Below are positions 1 through 6,648 of a stretch of 10,743 nucleotides of DNA, piece by piece. Position 1 is the first letter of the stretch; each line of letters opens with the position of its first letter. The stretch lies in the NCBI GenBank assembly GCA_948688495.1, contig CAPQSW010000034.1, positions 1-10,743 on the forward strand, in the 5' to 3' direction. Made by a program: the position numbers and the translations under genes. Origin of the DNA: an uncultured Lachnospiraceae bacterium. GTDB taxonomy: Bacteria; Bacillota; Clostridia; Lachnospirales; Lachnospiraceae. A model generated the notes under the pieces. It saw only the letters and a list, made by a program, of their open reading frames with translations. It was not told where the DNA came from and did no database searches.

Positions 1-93
1 TCAGTATATACTAATTTCCGTAAATAGAAAATAATATTTTTTTATACTTACTGTAATTAAATACATAATATATATTTTTACACAGATAAAGCA

Positions 94-122
94 TTGACAT
101 AATGTGGCAGGCGTTTTATTAT
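94..122 (+). promoter_or_regulatory. Predicted sigma-A promoter of the BlaI / protease-permease / ABC module
   Basis: A perfect -35 box TTGACA (94-99) is followed by a 17-base spacer and a near-consensus -10 box TATTAT (117-122). Transcription would start near 129, leaving a leader of roughly 40 bases before the TTG start at 167. The placement directly upstream of a well-formed ribosome binding site supports it as the promoter for the three-gene module. Start-site mapping would settle it. Confidence 0.75.
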
Positions 123-144
123 AGTATATATAAAATATATGACT
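123..144. promoter_or_regulatory. Candidate repressor operator (imperfect dyad)
   Basis: Just downstream of the -10 box is an imperfect inverted repeat: AGT then ATATAT (123-131), a three-base centre (132-134), then ATATAT followed by GACT (135-144). The arms match except for one extra base on the right. BlaI/MecI repressors are known to bind dyads overlapping their own promoters, usually with TACA/TGTA cores. This sequence does not carry that core clearly, so its role as the BlaI operator is inferred from position. AT-rich DNA makes such dyads by chance. Confidence 0.3.
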
Positions 145-166
145 GCATGTCGGAAAGGAGAAAAGG

Positions 167-577
167 TTGAATAAGAAAGAAGAATTTGCATTGAGTAAAC
201 GGGAGTTAGATGTTATGAATGTGCTCTGGGCGGAGGGAAAGCCGCTGATAGCGTCTGAGATTCCAGAAAGACAGCCGGCGCTAAGTATCAATACGGTACA
301 GTCTGTGTTAAAGAAACTGCTTCACCGGGGTTTTATAAAAGTGGCTGAAATCGTCCAGAGCGGAACGGTCCTGTCAAGAAGTTATGTACCGGTCATAATG
401 CCGGAAGAATATGCAGTCAGGTACATAACATCGGAGATTTATCCCTTTGATAAAATGATCTCAAGGACAGGATATCTAAGCGCTTTATTTGAAAGTGCAG
501 AGAATGATAAGGTATTGATTGAGGAACTGGAGAAATTCATACAGGAAAAGAAATCAAAAACAGGAGGATTGTCATGA
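167..577 (+). CDS. BlaI/MecI-family transcriptional repressor
   Basis: A 136-residue protein with the winged-helix N-terminal domain of the BlaI/MecI/CopY family (about residues 8-80). The family opening 'LSKRELDVMNVLW' is followed by a recognition-helix region around residues 41-53 (SINTVQSVLKKLL) and the wing with 'RGFI'. The C-terminal part (about 85-136) matches the dimerisation region in position. Family members are dimeric repressors that bind dyads at their own promoter and are inactivated by proteolysis dependent on an M56 partner. The TTG start at 167 is chosen because AAAGGAG (154-160) sits six bases upstream. The gene overlaps the next by four bases (ATGA), the usual blaI-blaR1 coupling. 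The likely target is its own operon. No beta-lactamase gene is in view, so the name blaI in its strict sense is not justified. Confidence 0.9.
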   Translation: MNKKEEFALSKRELDVMNVLWAEGKPLIASEIPERQPALSINTVQSVLKKLLHRGFIKVAEIVQSGTVLSRSYVPVIMPEEYAVRYITSEIYPFDKMISRTGYLSALFESAENDKVLIEELEKFIQEKKSKTGGLS

Positions 578-3500
578 TACAATTGCTGTTTCTATGGATA
601 GCGGGTTCGGCAGGCATGCTTTTTATCCATGGTGCTGGGTATATCCGTTTTATGCATATCATTGGCAGGTGCCCGGGATATTATAAGCATGATATGGATG
701 CTGTCATAGACAGGATTAATCGGGAGTATGGAAAATCAGGAAAGTTTCAGGTACTGCTTGTCCCGGTGATCCAGGCGCCGGCAATTTTTGGCCTGGTACA
801 TCCGAAGATTCTAATGCCGGGGACAGATTATACGGAGGAAGAAATTTATTTCATTTTAAAGCATGAGATGCTGCACCACTACCATCATGATATGCTGGTG
901 AAAATTCTGTGTGAGATCCTCTGCATTGTCTTTTGGTGGAATCCGCTTGCCTTCTTGGTTCGAAGGCTGGTTGCACGAGCGCTTGAGATTCGGGTGGACC
1001 GCTGTCTGACCGCCGGATTTGGCGAGCGGGAGAAGATAAGCTATCTGGAATGTATCGTCAAGTCAATGAAGGCAGGAAAACAGGCGGACACAGGCATGAT
1101 GATTACGTTCGCCGCACAGAAAGGCGGAGCCATGAAGAAAAGATTTCACTATATATGGAAGAATCAAAACCCCAAAAAGGAACGGGTAGTCCCTATGAGA
1201 AAAACCGCATCGTGGAAATCCATCTTACGCACCCCGGTAAAGACGTCGCTGACCTTTCTGCTGATTGCGGCAGCTTCGTTTGCGTTGTTTTCCCGTGTCA
1301 CGGATTCTGCCGTTACCATGAGGGAGGCTTTGAATGCCAAAAGCTTCTTCCATGCCAGAGCCGGCCTTAACACCGAAGTACCGGATATCTTCATGCATAC
1401 GATTGATGTGTATTCACCGGATAAATCTGCTGCAATGAGTTATGGTTTCATGTATGAACGGGAGGACAAGCCATGGCTTACGAAGGAAAAACTTAAGGAA
1501 TTCGAATCGCTGCCCGGCGCCTCGCTTGCTGCAAACTATCGGACGGCAGGACTTGTGGAGGATTATAAACGCATACTGGAACCGAACTGGTATGGCGGAT
1601 ATGCCGTATTTGAGGCTGACTTTGGCGGGTATGAGGATGACAAGGATAATCCATCCATCGTAGAAAACCACGTCCAAGTAAAGTTTGACAACGTCAAGGT
1701 AATCGCCATGGAAAATGGTCCTGAGATTGAGTCGTCCTTTGTGACGGAGATTACCCCTCTGGGGGATATGCCCTATGCCAAATCTCCCTACACCAAGGCC
1801 TTTTATGACAATATTGAGGTCGGGAGCCGCTGTATTGTGCTGGCAGATAACAGCGGATATACAACAAATGGAAGCTCCGGCATACGGCTTAATGGTCCTT
1901 ATGGCTCGCAAGGCGCTATACGCGTCATTGAGGGTCAGGGGGCGCATTACCTGGAAACCGAAGAATTTGCAGACTTTAAGGGCTGGGTGGATGCGATCAA
2001 CCATAACCTTTATACGTATGATATTGAATATAATATGGACACGCGAAGGCTCGAGAGTACAGGCTGGATCACCAAAGGCCGCACCCTGACAGAAGAAGAC
2101 ACAGACGCCTGCATCGTAAGCGAAGATTTTCTGGAAGAACATGGTCTGTCGGTCGGCGACCGTATCCATGTACAACTGGGAAACCAGCTCTGTAAGAGTA
2201 ATTCCCTGGCGAGTACGAGTACATCGGAGGGAGATTTTCTCAATGCAGAAAAAATCCCGGAATTTGTGAAAACAGCGGAGCTTACGATTGTCGGAGCATA
2301 TTCTGAGGAATATGATAAGAATGCCATTTATGTACCGTATGCGCTTTTACCAGTGGAGCTTCCAAAGGATTATATCCCGGCTCCTTATGAGCTTGCCCTT
2401 TTTGTTGAAGATGCAGACGACATAGAACGCTTTCACGAGGCCGTGGTGAAGTTTGCAGAAAAAGTAGATTTGGATTTAGAATTTTATGACAAGGGCTGGC
2501 TGGATGTAAAGGATAATTTTGGCATGGGGCAGACGGCGTCCCTTTTGACCACGGCGCTGTACATCCTGGGGGCAATGCTTGCCTTAGTCCTTGCGGTTTA
2601 CCTCTACATTGGGCGGAATAAGAAATCATATGCTATTATGCGTACGCTTGGCGTTCCCAGCAAGCCTGCGGGAAAATCAGTCGTTTGGCCGCTTGCAGTG
2701 TTATCCATGCTGGCTATGCCGGTCGGAGGCTTTGCCGGGCTTTGTTATGCAAAGGACATAGCAGAAAAAGCGCTTGCACAGATGGCGGACAGCGCGCCCC
2801 AGGAATATGTTCCTGACGCGTCGGTTCCCATCTATGTGGTAATCTTGTGTCTGCTTTCGGAATTCGTGTTCGTTGCACTGTCCACCTGCTTTTTCCTGCA
2901 GAAAATGAGAAATACGCCTCCGCTGGAATTATTGCAGGAAGGCGTTGTACGGGTAAATGCAGGCAAAAAGGAGGAGAGTGCCCAAGAGACCAGTTCCGCT
3001 TTGGCTCAAATTGACATGGCGAAGCTGTCTGAAGCCAGGGAATGGATACCGACGGGTGATTATGGACCCATCCGTCATGTTGCCGCCTATATCCGGCGGC
3101 ATATGCGGCGCAGCATCGGTAAGACGGCAGTATCGCTGACCCTTGCAGTCGTACTGGCCGCAGGCGTCGGAACGCTTGCGCTGGCAAGGAGTTCGTACCA
3201 GGATGCATTCTACGCGCTTGGCGTAAAAGGTATGGCATCAAATTATGCATTCTCCTCTGTGAGGGCATTTATGGACTCGCCGCTGGTAAAAGATTTTTAC
3301 TGTTACGAAAGCATTGGCGCGCGGGTAAAGGGGAGCGGGCTTGATATACCCATGACGATTACAAACGACCCTGCACGCAATCTGGACGGCGACTGTACCG
3401 TGGACTTCGCAGAAGGGTTTGACTTTTCTTCTTTTGAGGGGACAGCCCAGATCTGCCTGGTCGGAGAGGAGCTTGCCAGAGAGCTTAATGTTTCTGCCGG

Positions 3501-4209
3501 TGATGAAATCGGCCTGCTTTCCGGTATGCTGTACACATCGTTTATGGCAGGTGAAAACGGAGAGCAGTATGTGGAAAACGCATATAAGCCGTATAAGGTA
3601 ATAGGCGTAATCGCATCGGATGATGCGGACTTGCGCAAGGGTATTTTCACCGGGATAAGAAGCGACTTAGAAAAGCTTTTCAGCATAGATTTTACCATTT
3701 CACATTGTGAGTTTACGCTGGCAGACAATAACAGGATAGAGGAACTGGACGCTCTTTTGGCAGAGCAGAGAGACAATAAGTATATGACTGCGCCGTATGC
3801 GAGCTATCTGCTTGATTCCGGGGGACTTACCGATATCGAACGCATCCGGGGCCTTTTGGAATCACTGTTTCCGATTGCTGTGGCGGCTGCCGTGCTCATT
3901 GGAGTATTCGGTGCTTTTCTGGTCATCCTGCAGTCCGCACAGGAGGCTGCCTTCTTACGTATCTTAGGCGTTACAAAGAAGCGTGCGCAGTGTATGCTCG
4001 TATTTGAACAGATCACCCTGTGTATTTCCGGAATTATCCTGGTGGCGGGAGGGATGGCATTGTCAAGCCCAAGGCTGTTTGCCGGAAGCCTGAATACGCT
4101 TGCGCCCTGCTTTGCACTGTACTTTCTTGGATGTATCTGCGGAGCATTTGCGGCGGCAGTGCAGGTGACAAGGGGCAGGGTTTTGGAACTATTGCAGGTG
4201 AAGGAATAA
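574..4209 (+). CDS. BlaR1-type M56 metalloprotease fused to a two-half FtsX/MacB-type ABC permease
   Basis: A 1211-residue membrane protein with two recognisable parts. Residues 1-200 resemble the membrane and zinc-protease region of BlaR1/MecR1 (peptidase M56). They have one N-terminal hydrophobic helix (about 2-28), HEMLH at 97-101 followed by D106, a hydrophobic 'WWNPL' segment (about 110-130), and E138-x3-D142 in the place of the family's third zinc ligand motif. From about residue 208 it reads as a FtsX/MacB permease. Its parts are a first helix (about 223-241), an extracellular domain (about 242-653), three helices (about 655-679, 702-726, 753-776), a cytoplasmic linker (about 780-848), a helix (852-873), a second extracellular domain (874-1087) and three helices (about 1100-1122, 1142-1164, 1178-1200). 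The FtsX motif after the second helix occurs in both halves (R690-T-L-G-V and R1129-I-L-G-V). Start: AGGAGG at 562-567, overlapping the repressor stop. I infer a transporter that also senses its substrate and acts on the repressor. The substrate is unknown. I see no convincing penicillin-binding signature in the extracellular parts. Confidence 0.88.
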   Translation: MIQLLFLWIAGSAGMLFIHGAGYIRFMHIIGRCPGYYKHDMDAVIDRINREYGKSGKFQVLLVPVIQAPAIFGLVHPKILMPGTDYTEEEIYFILKHEMLHHYHHDMLVKILCEILCIVFWWNPLAFLVRRLVARALEIRVDRCLTAGFGEREKISYLECIVKSMKAGKQADTGMMITFAAQKGGAMKKRFHYIWKNQNPKKERVVPMRKTASWKSILRTPVKTSLTFLLIAAASFALFSRVTDSAVTMREALNAKSFFHARAGLNTEVPDIFMHTIDVYSPDKSAAMSYGFMYEREDKPWLTKEKLKEFESLPGASLAANYRTAGLVEDYKRILEPNWYGGYAVFEADFGGYEDDKDNPSIVENHVQVKFDNVKVIAMENGPEIESSFVTEITPLGDMPYAKSPYTKAFYDNIEVGSRCIVLADNSGYTTNGSSGIRLNGPYGSQGAIRVIEGQGAHYLETEEFADFKGWVDAINHNLYTYDIEYNMDTRRLESTGWITKGRTLTEEDTDACIVSEDFLEEHGLSVGDRIHVQLGNQLCKSNSLASTSTSEGDFLNAEKIPEFVKTAELTIVGAYSEEYDKNAIYVPYALLPVELPKDYIPAPYELALFVEDADDIERFHEAVVKFAEKVDLDLEFYDKGWLDVKDNFGMGQTASLLTTALYILGAMLALVLAVYLYIGRNKKSYAIMRTLGVPSKPAGKSVVWPLAVLSMLAMPVGGFAGLCYAKDIAEKALAQMADSAPQEYVPDASVPIYVVILCLLSEFVFVALSTCFFLQKMRNTPPLELLQEGVVRVNAGKKEESAQETSSALAQIDMAKLSEAREWIPTGDYGPIRHVAAYIRRHMRRSIGKTAVSLTLAVVLAAGVGTLALARSSYQDAFYALGVKGMASNYAFSSVRAFMDSPLVKDFYCYESIGARVKGSGLDIPMTITNDPARNLDGDCTVDFAEGFDFSSFEGTAQICLVGEELARELNVSAGDEIGLLSGMLYTSFMAGENGEQYVENAYKPYKVIGVIASDDADLRKGIFTGIRSDLEKLFSIDFTISHCEFTLADNNRIEELDALLAEQRDNKYMTAPYASYLLDSGGLTDIERIRGLLESLFPIAVAAAVLIGVFGAFLVILQSAQEAAFLRILGVTKKRAQCMLVFEQITLCISGIILVAGGMALSSPRLFAGSLNTLAPCFALYFLGCICGAFAAAVQVTRGRVLELLQVKE

Positions 4210-4257
4210 GGAACTGTTGAAGCGTAGATACAATATGCGTTTATTATTCTATAGAAA

Positions 4258-4263
4258 AAGGAG
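4258..4263 (+). promoter_or_regulatory. Ribosome binding site that fixes the ATPase start
   Basis: AAGGAG with a seven-base spacer to ATG 4271. The upstream in-frame TTG at 4217 has no comparable site and would add 18 residues of non-family sequence. Confidence 0.8.
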
Positions 4264-4270
4264 TGATCAT

Positions 4271-4936
4271 ATGCCGGCTTTAACTTTGAAAAATGTATCG
4301 TACAAATATAAACACGCGCAGAGGGATGCTGTTTCCAGTATTTCCTGTGCCTTTGAGGAGGGAAAGGTCTACGCCATTGTAGGACCTTCCGGTTCCGGAA
4401 AATCAACGCTGCTTTCCTTGCTGGCGGGGTTGGACCTGCCTACGGAGGGAGAGGTCGCCTTTGACGGAGACAGCCTTGCGGGGATGAACCTTGACCGTTA
4501 CCGCCGTGAGAGTATCTCCATGATTTTCCAGGCGTTTCATTTATTTCCTTTGATGACGGTTATGGAAAATGTCTGCTTTCCCATGGAGCTGTGCGGGGTA
4601 AACCCGAAAGATGCAAAGCCCAGGGCGGCAGCATTGCTTGAGGGCGTGGGTATCACAGAAGAACAGATGGGGCGATTCCCCTCGAAGCTCTCAGGCGGGG
4701 AACGGCAGCGCGTAGCAATCGCCAGAAGCCTTGCCTCCAATGCGAAGATAATACTCGGGGACGAGCCAACCGGAAATCTTGACGGTGCGAATACCCAGAA
4801 CATTATTGATATCTTATGCAGCCTTGCACATGAGAAAGGGTACTGTGTGATTATTGTCACGCATGACATGGAGGTTGCCGATGCCGCAGATGTGGCGCTC
4901 AGGATGAGGGACGGCGTGCTAAAGGACGCCCTATAA
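4271..4936 (+). CDS. ABC transporter ATP-binding protein (LolD/MacB/BceA type)
   Basis: A 221-residue nucleotide-binding subunit. It has Walker A GPSGSGKST at 38-46, a Q-loop in 'MIFQAFHLFPLMTVMENV', signature LSGGERQR at 140-147, Walker B ILGDEP at 161-166 followed by the D-loop 'GNLD', and the switch histidine H198 in VTHD. The short length and 'FHLFPLMTVMENV' style place it with the lipoprotein-release/MacB/BceA class, the class that pairs with FtsX-type permeases. It would power the permease encoded just upstream. I place the start at ATG 4271, not at an in-frame TTG at 4217, because AAGGAG (4258-4263) lies seven bases upstream and the protein then begins with the normal family N-terminus. 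The 61-base gap after the permease holds no other gene. It is the last gene before a strong terminator. Confidence 0.93.
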   Translation: MPALTLKNVSYKYKHAQRDAVSSISCAFEEGKVYAIVGPSGSGKSTLLSLLAGLDLPTEGEVAFDGDSLAGMNLDRYRRESISMIFQAFHLFPLMTVMENVCFPMELCGVNPKDAKPRAAALLEGVGITEEQMGRFPSKLSGGERQRVAIARSLASNAKIILGDEPTGNLDGANTQNIIDILCSLAHEKGYCVIIVTHDMEVADAADVALRMRDGVLKDAL

Positions 4937-4943
4937 TGTGTAT

Positions 4944-4987
4944 ATCCCCTCAGGCAGAAAAGAATAAATCTGCCTGAGGGGATTTTT
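4944..4987 (+). terminator. Strong intrinsic terminator after the ABC module
   Basis: The left arm at 4944-4958 and right arm at 4969-4983 form a perfect 15-base-pair stem (core CCCCTCAGGCAGA / TCTGCCTGAGGGG) with a 10-base loop. The run of T at 4983-4987 follows directly. It begins eight bases after the ATPase stop codon and ends 13 bases before the next promoter, so it separates the module from the housekeeping operon. The stem is symmetric, but there is only a weak A-tract on the other side, so termination from the left is the natural reading. Confidence 0.93.
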
Positions 4988-5000
4988 ATAGCAAGAAAAT

Positions 5001-5029
5001 TTGACTATTTCTGGAAACTGTTTTATAAT
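5001..5029 (+). promoter_or_regulatory. Sigma-A promoter of the yicC-gmk-rpoZ operon
   Basis: The -35 box is TTGACT (5001-5006), then a 17-base spacer and a perfect -10 box TATAAT (5024-5029). Transcription should start near 5036, giving a leader of about 70 bases before yicC. I looked for a riboswitch or attenuator in 5036-5109 and saw only short GC-rich pairings (around CCCGGG), nothing I can name. Confidence 0.88.
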
Positions 5030-5109
5030 ACACTCATCTATACCTTGGGATCGCCGGATGACAGAACAGGCTTTCCCGGGAGTATGTATACGAAAGTGGG
5101 ATGTTATTC

Positions 5110-5988
5110 ATGATAAAGAGCATGACTGGTTTTGGACGCTGTGAAATTGCAAGCGAAACGCGCAAAATAGTGGTGGAGATGAAGTCTGTAAATCACCGGT
5201 ATTTGGATGTCGCCATTAAAATGCCTAAGAAACTTACCCTCTTTGAGAATGCGATCCGAGGTCTTATAAAGGAATATGCAACGCGTGGGAAGATAGATAT
5301 TTTTATTACCTATGAAGACTGTACGGAGAGCCAGGGGCAGCTGACGTACAATGAGGCGCTTGCCGGAGAATACCTAAAATATATGCGGCAGATGGCGGAG
5401 CATTATGGACTTCCCTTAGATCTCACAGCAGCATCACTTGCAAGATATCCTGAGGTTCTTACGATGGAAGCACAGGAACTGGATGAGAAAGAATGGTGGC
5501 AGCTATTAGAACAGGCTATCCGCGGGGCAGCTGAGAATTTTGTGGAAACAAGGACATGCGAGGGCGGTCAGCTCTGTGAGGACTTGTTTGGCAAACTGGA
5601 TGCCATGACAGCATATGTAGAACAAATAGAGACCCGTTCTCCTGACATTATTGCGGAATACCGGAAGAAACTGACAGACAAGGTACAGGAGCTTCTCGCA
5701 GATACACAGATAGACGAGGCAAGGCTGATGACGGAAGTGATAATTTTTGCAGACAAAATCTGCACCGATGAAGAAACTGTCCGTTTAAAGAGCCATATCA
5801 GCAGCATGAAGGAAACATTAAAACAAGGCGATAATATCGGAAGGAAGCTCGATTTTATAGCACAGGAGATGAATCGCGAGGCGAATACGATTTTATCCAA
5901 AGCAAATGATATGGCAGTTTCAGATATTGCTATCAGCTTAAAGACGGATATAGAGAAGGTACGGGAACAAATTCAGAATATTGAATAA
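5110..5988 (+). CDS. yicC: YicC/YloC family endoribonuclease
   Basis: A 292-residue protein of the YicC/YloC family. It has the characteristic N-terminus MIKSMTGFGR, the 'VEMKSVNHRYLDV' motif near residue 25, and a C-terminal DUF1732 region with 'LKSHISSMKETL', 'GRKLDFIAQEMNREANTILSKAND' and a final helix ending in 'KVREQIQNIE'. Family members in E. coli and Bacillus subtilis have been described as endoribonucleases involved in RNA turnover. The physiological targets in this organism cannot be read from sequence. I choose ATG 5110 over the ATG at 5101. It gives the conserved family N-terminus and leaves a usable spacer after GTGGG (5096-5100), while 5101 would directly abut that sequence. The ribosome binding site is weak. 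It is the first gene of the operon. Confidence 0.92.
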   Translation: MIKSMTGFGRCEIASETRKIVVEMKSVNHRYLDVAIKMPKKLTLFENAIRGLIKEYATRGKIDIFITYEDCTESQGQLTYNEALAGEYLKYMRQMAEHYGLPLDLTAASLARYPEVLTMEAQELDEKEWWQLLEQAIRGAAENFVETRTCEGGQLCEDLFGKLDAMTAYVEQIETRSPDIIAEYRKKLTDKVQELLADTQIDEARLMTEVIIFADKICTDEETVRLKSHISSMKETLKQGDNIGRKLDFIAQEMNREANTILSKANDMAVSDIAISLKTDIEKVREQIQNIE

Positions 5989-5992
5989 CAGT

Positions 5993-5998
5993 AAAGGG
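5993..5998 (+). promoter_or_regulatory. Ribosome binding site that decides the gmk start
   Basis: AAAGGG with a nine-base spacer to ATG 6008. The spacing to ATG 6002 is only three bases, and it lies downstream of the TTG at 5981, so both of those starts are less likely. Confidence 0.65.
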
Positions 5999-6007
5999 AC
6001 TATGCAG

Positions 6008-6643
6008 ATGGATAAAAAGGGAATTTTAGTAGTAGTTTCCGGTTTTTCAGGAGCTGGGAAGGGAACGATTATGAAGCAGCTCTTAGAGGAATATCCGGAC
6101 AGGTACGCGCTCAGTATTTCCGCGACTACGAGAAAACCGCGTCCTGGAGAAAATCATGGAAGAGAATACTTTTTCGTTTCGAAAGCTGAATTTGAGGAGA
6201 TGATTGTCCGGGAGGCATTGATTGAATATGCCCAGTATGTGGGCAATTACTATGGCACGCCCAGAGAATATGTGTGTCAGCAGTTGGAAAAGGGAAAGGA
6301 TGTAATCTTAGAAATTGAGATTCAGGGTGCTTTGAAGGTCAAAGAGAAATATCCGGATACTTTGTTGCTTTTTATTTCCCCGCCGGGTGCAGGAGAGTTG
6401 AAAAACCGTCTTGTGAACCGTGGAACAGAAAGTAAGGCAGTGATTGAGTCAAGATTAAACCGTGCCTGGCAGGAGGCGCAGGGAGTAGAAAATTACGATT
6501 ACTTTGTAATCAACGACGACTTGGAAGAATGTGTACAGGAAGTGCATTCTATCATACAAAATGAACATGCCCGCGTGGCAAGGAATCATGCAGTTATTGA
6601 AAATATAAGGGCAGAGTTAAAGGACTTTGCGAAAGGAGACTGA
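6008..6643 (+). CDS. gmk: Guanylate kinase
   Basis: A 211-residue guanylate kinase, converting GMP to GDP with ATP in the cytoplasm. The P-loop is GFSGAGKGT at residues 12-20, a variant of the common GPSGxGKGT. The GMP-binding region 'SISATTRKPRPGENHGREYFFV' follows around residues 37-58, then the 'YYGTP' segment, 'DVILEIEIQGA' and the lid-region 'RLVNRGTES'. Three in-frame starts exist: TTG 5981 (overlapping yicC), ATG 6002 and ATG 6008. I choose 6008 because AAAGGG at 5993-5998 is nine bases upstream and the protein then starts MDKKGILVVVSG like other family members. The neighbours yicC and rpoZ are its usual partners in Firmicutes and Proteobacteria. Confidence 0.96.
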   Translation: MDKKGILVVVSGFSGAGKGTIMKQLLEEYPDRYALSISATTRKPRPGENHGREYFFVSKAEFEEMIVREALIEYAQYVGNYYGTPREYVCQQLEKGKDVILEIEIQGALKVKEKYPDTLLLFISPPGAGELKNRLVNRGTESKAVIESRLNRAWQEAQGVENYDYFVINDDLEECVQEVHSIIQNEHARVARNHAVIENIRAELKDFAKGD

Positions 6644-6648
6644 TTATT

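Larger units (their letters stand above)
1..166. other. AT-rich leader upstream of the blaI-like gene
   Basis: This stretch is very AT-rich and holds no gene I can support. It contains the promoter and the short dyads listed separately. A perfect 10-base palindrome, AGTATATACT, lies at 3-12. The first eight bases of that palindrome, AGTATATA, recur at 123-130, just after the predicted -10 box. A further imperfect dyad, TACTTAC-T-GTAATTA, spans 45-59. I see no clear terminator for an upstream gene, so what lies to the left is unknown. A reverse-strand reading frame crosses this region into the blaI-like gene, but it is of low complexity and looks like chance. Confidence 0.6.

Noticed and set aside
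1..291. Reverse-strand open frame running off the left edge
   Set aside because: It spans the promoter region and the start of the repressor gene, is low in complexity and rich in AT-driven residues, and shows no family resemblance.
574..1180. Classical beta-lactam sensing BlaR1
   Set aside because: The M56 protease region matches, but no penicillin-binding domain follows it and no beta-lactamase gene is nearby. An SxxK-like tetrapeptide in the ectodomain has no supporting motifs around it.
1414..2175. Long reverse-strand open frame (253 codons) opposite the permease gene
   Set aside because: It lies wholly within the M56-permease gene, has no ribosome binding site or recognisable domain, and its composition is typical of an antisense shadow in a moderately GC-rich gene. 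The same applies to the reverse frames at 2714-3268 and 3804-4406.
5036..5109. Possible riboswitch or attenuator in the yicC leader
   Set aside because: Only short pairings around CCCGGG are visible, with no conserved riboswitch motif and no T-run that would make an attenuator.
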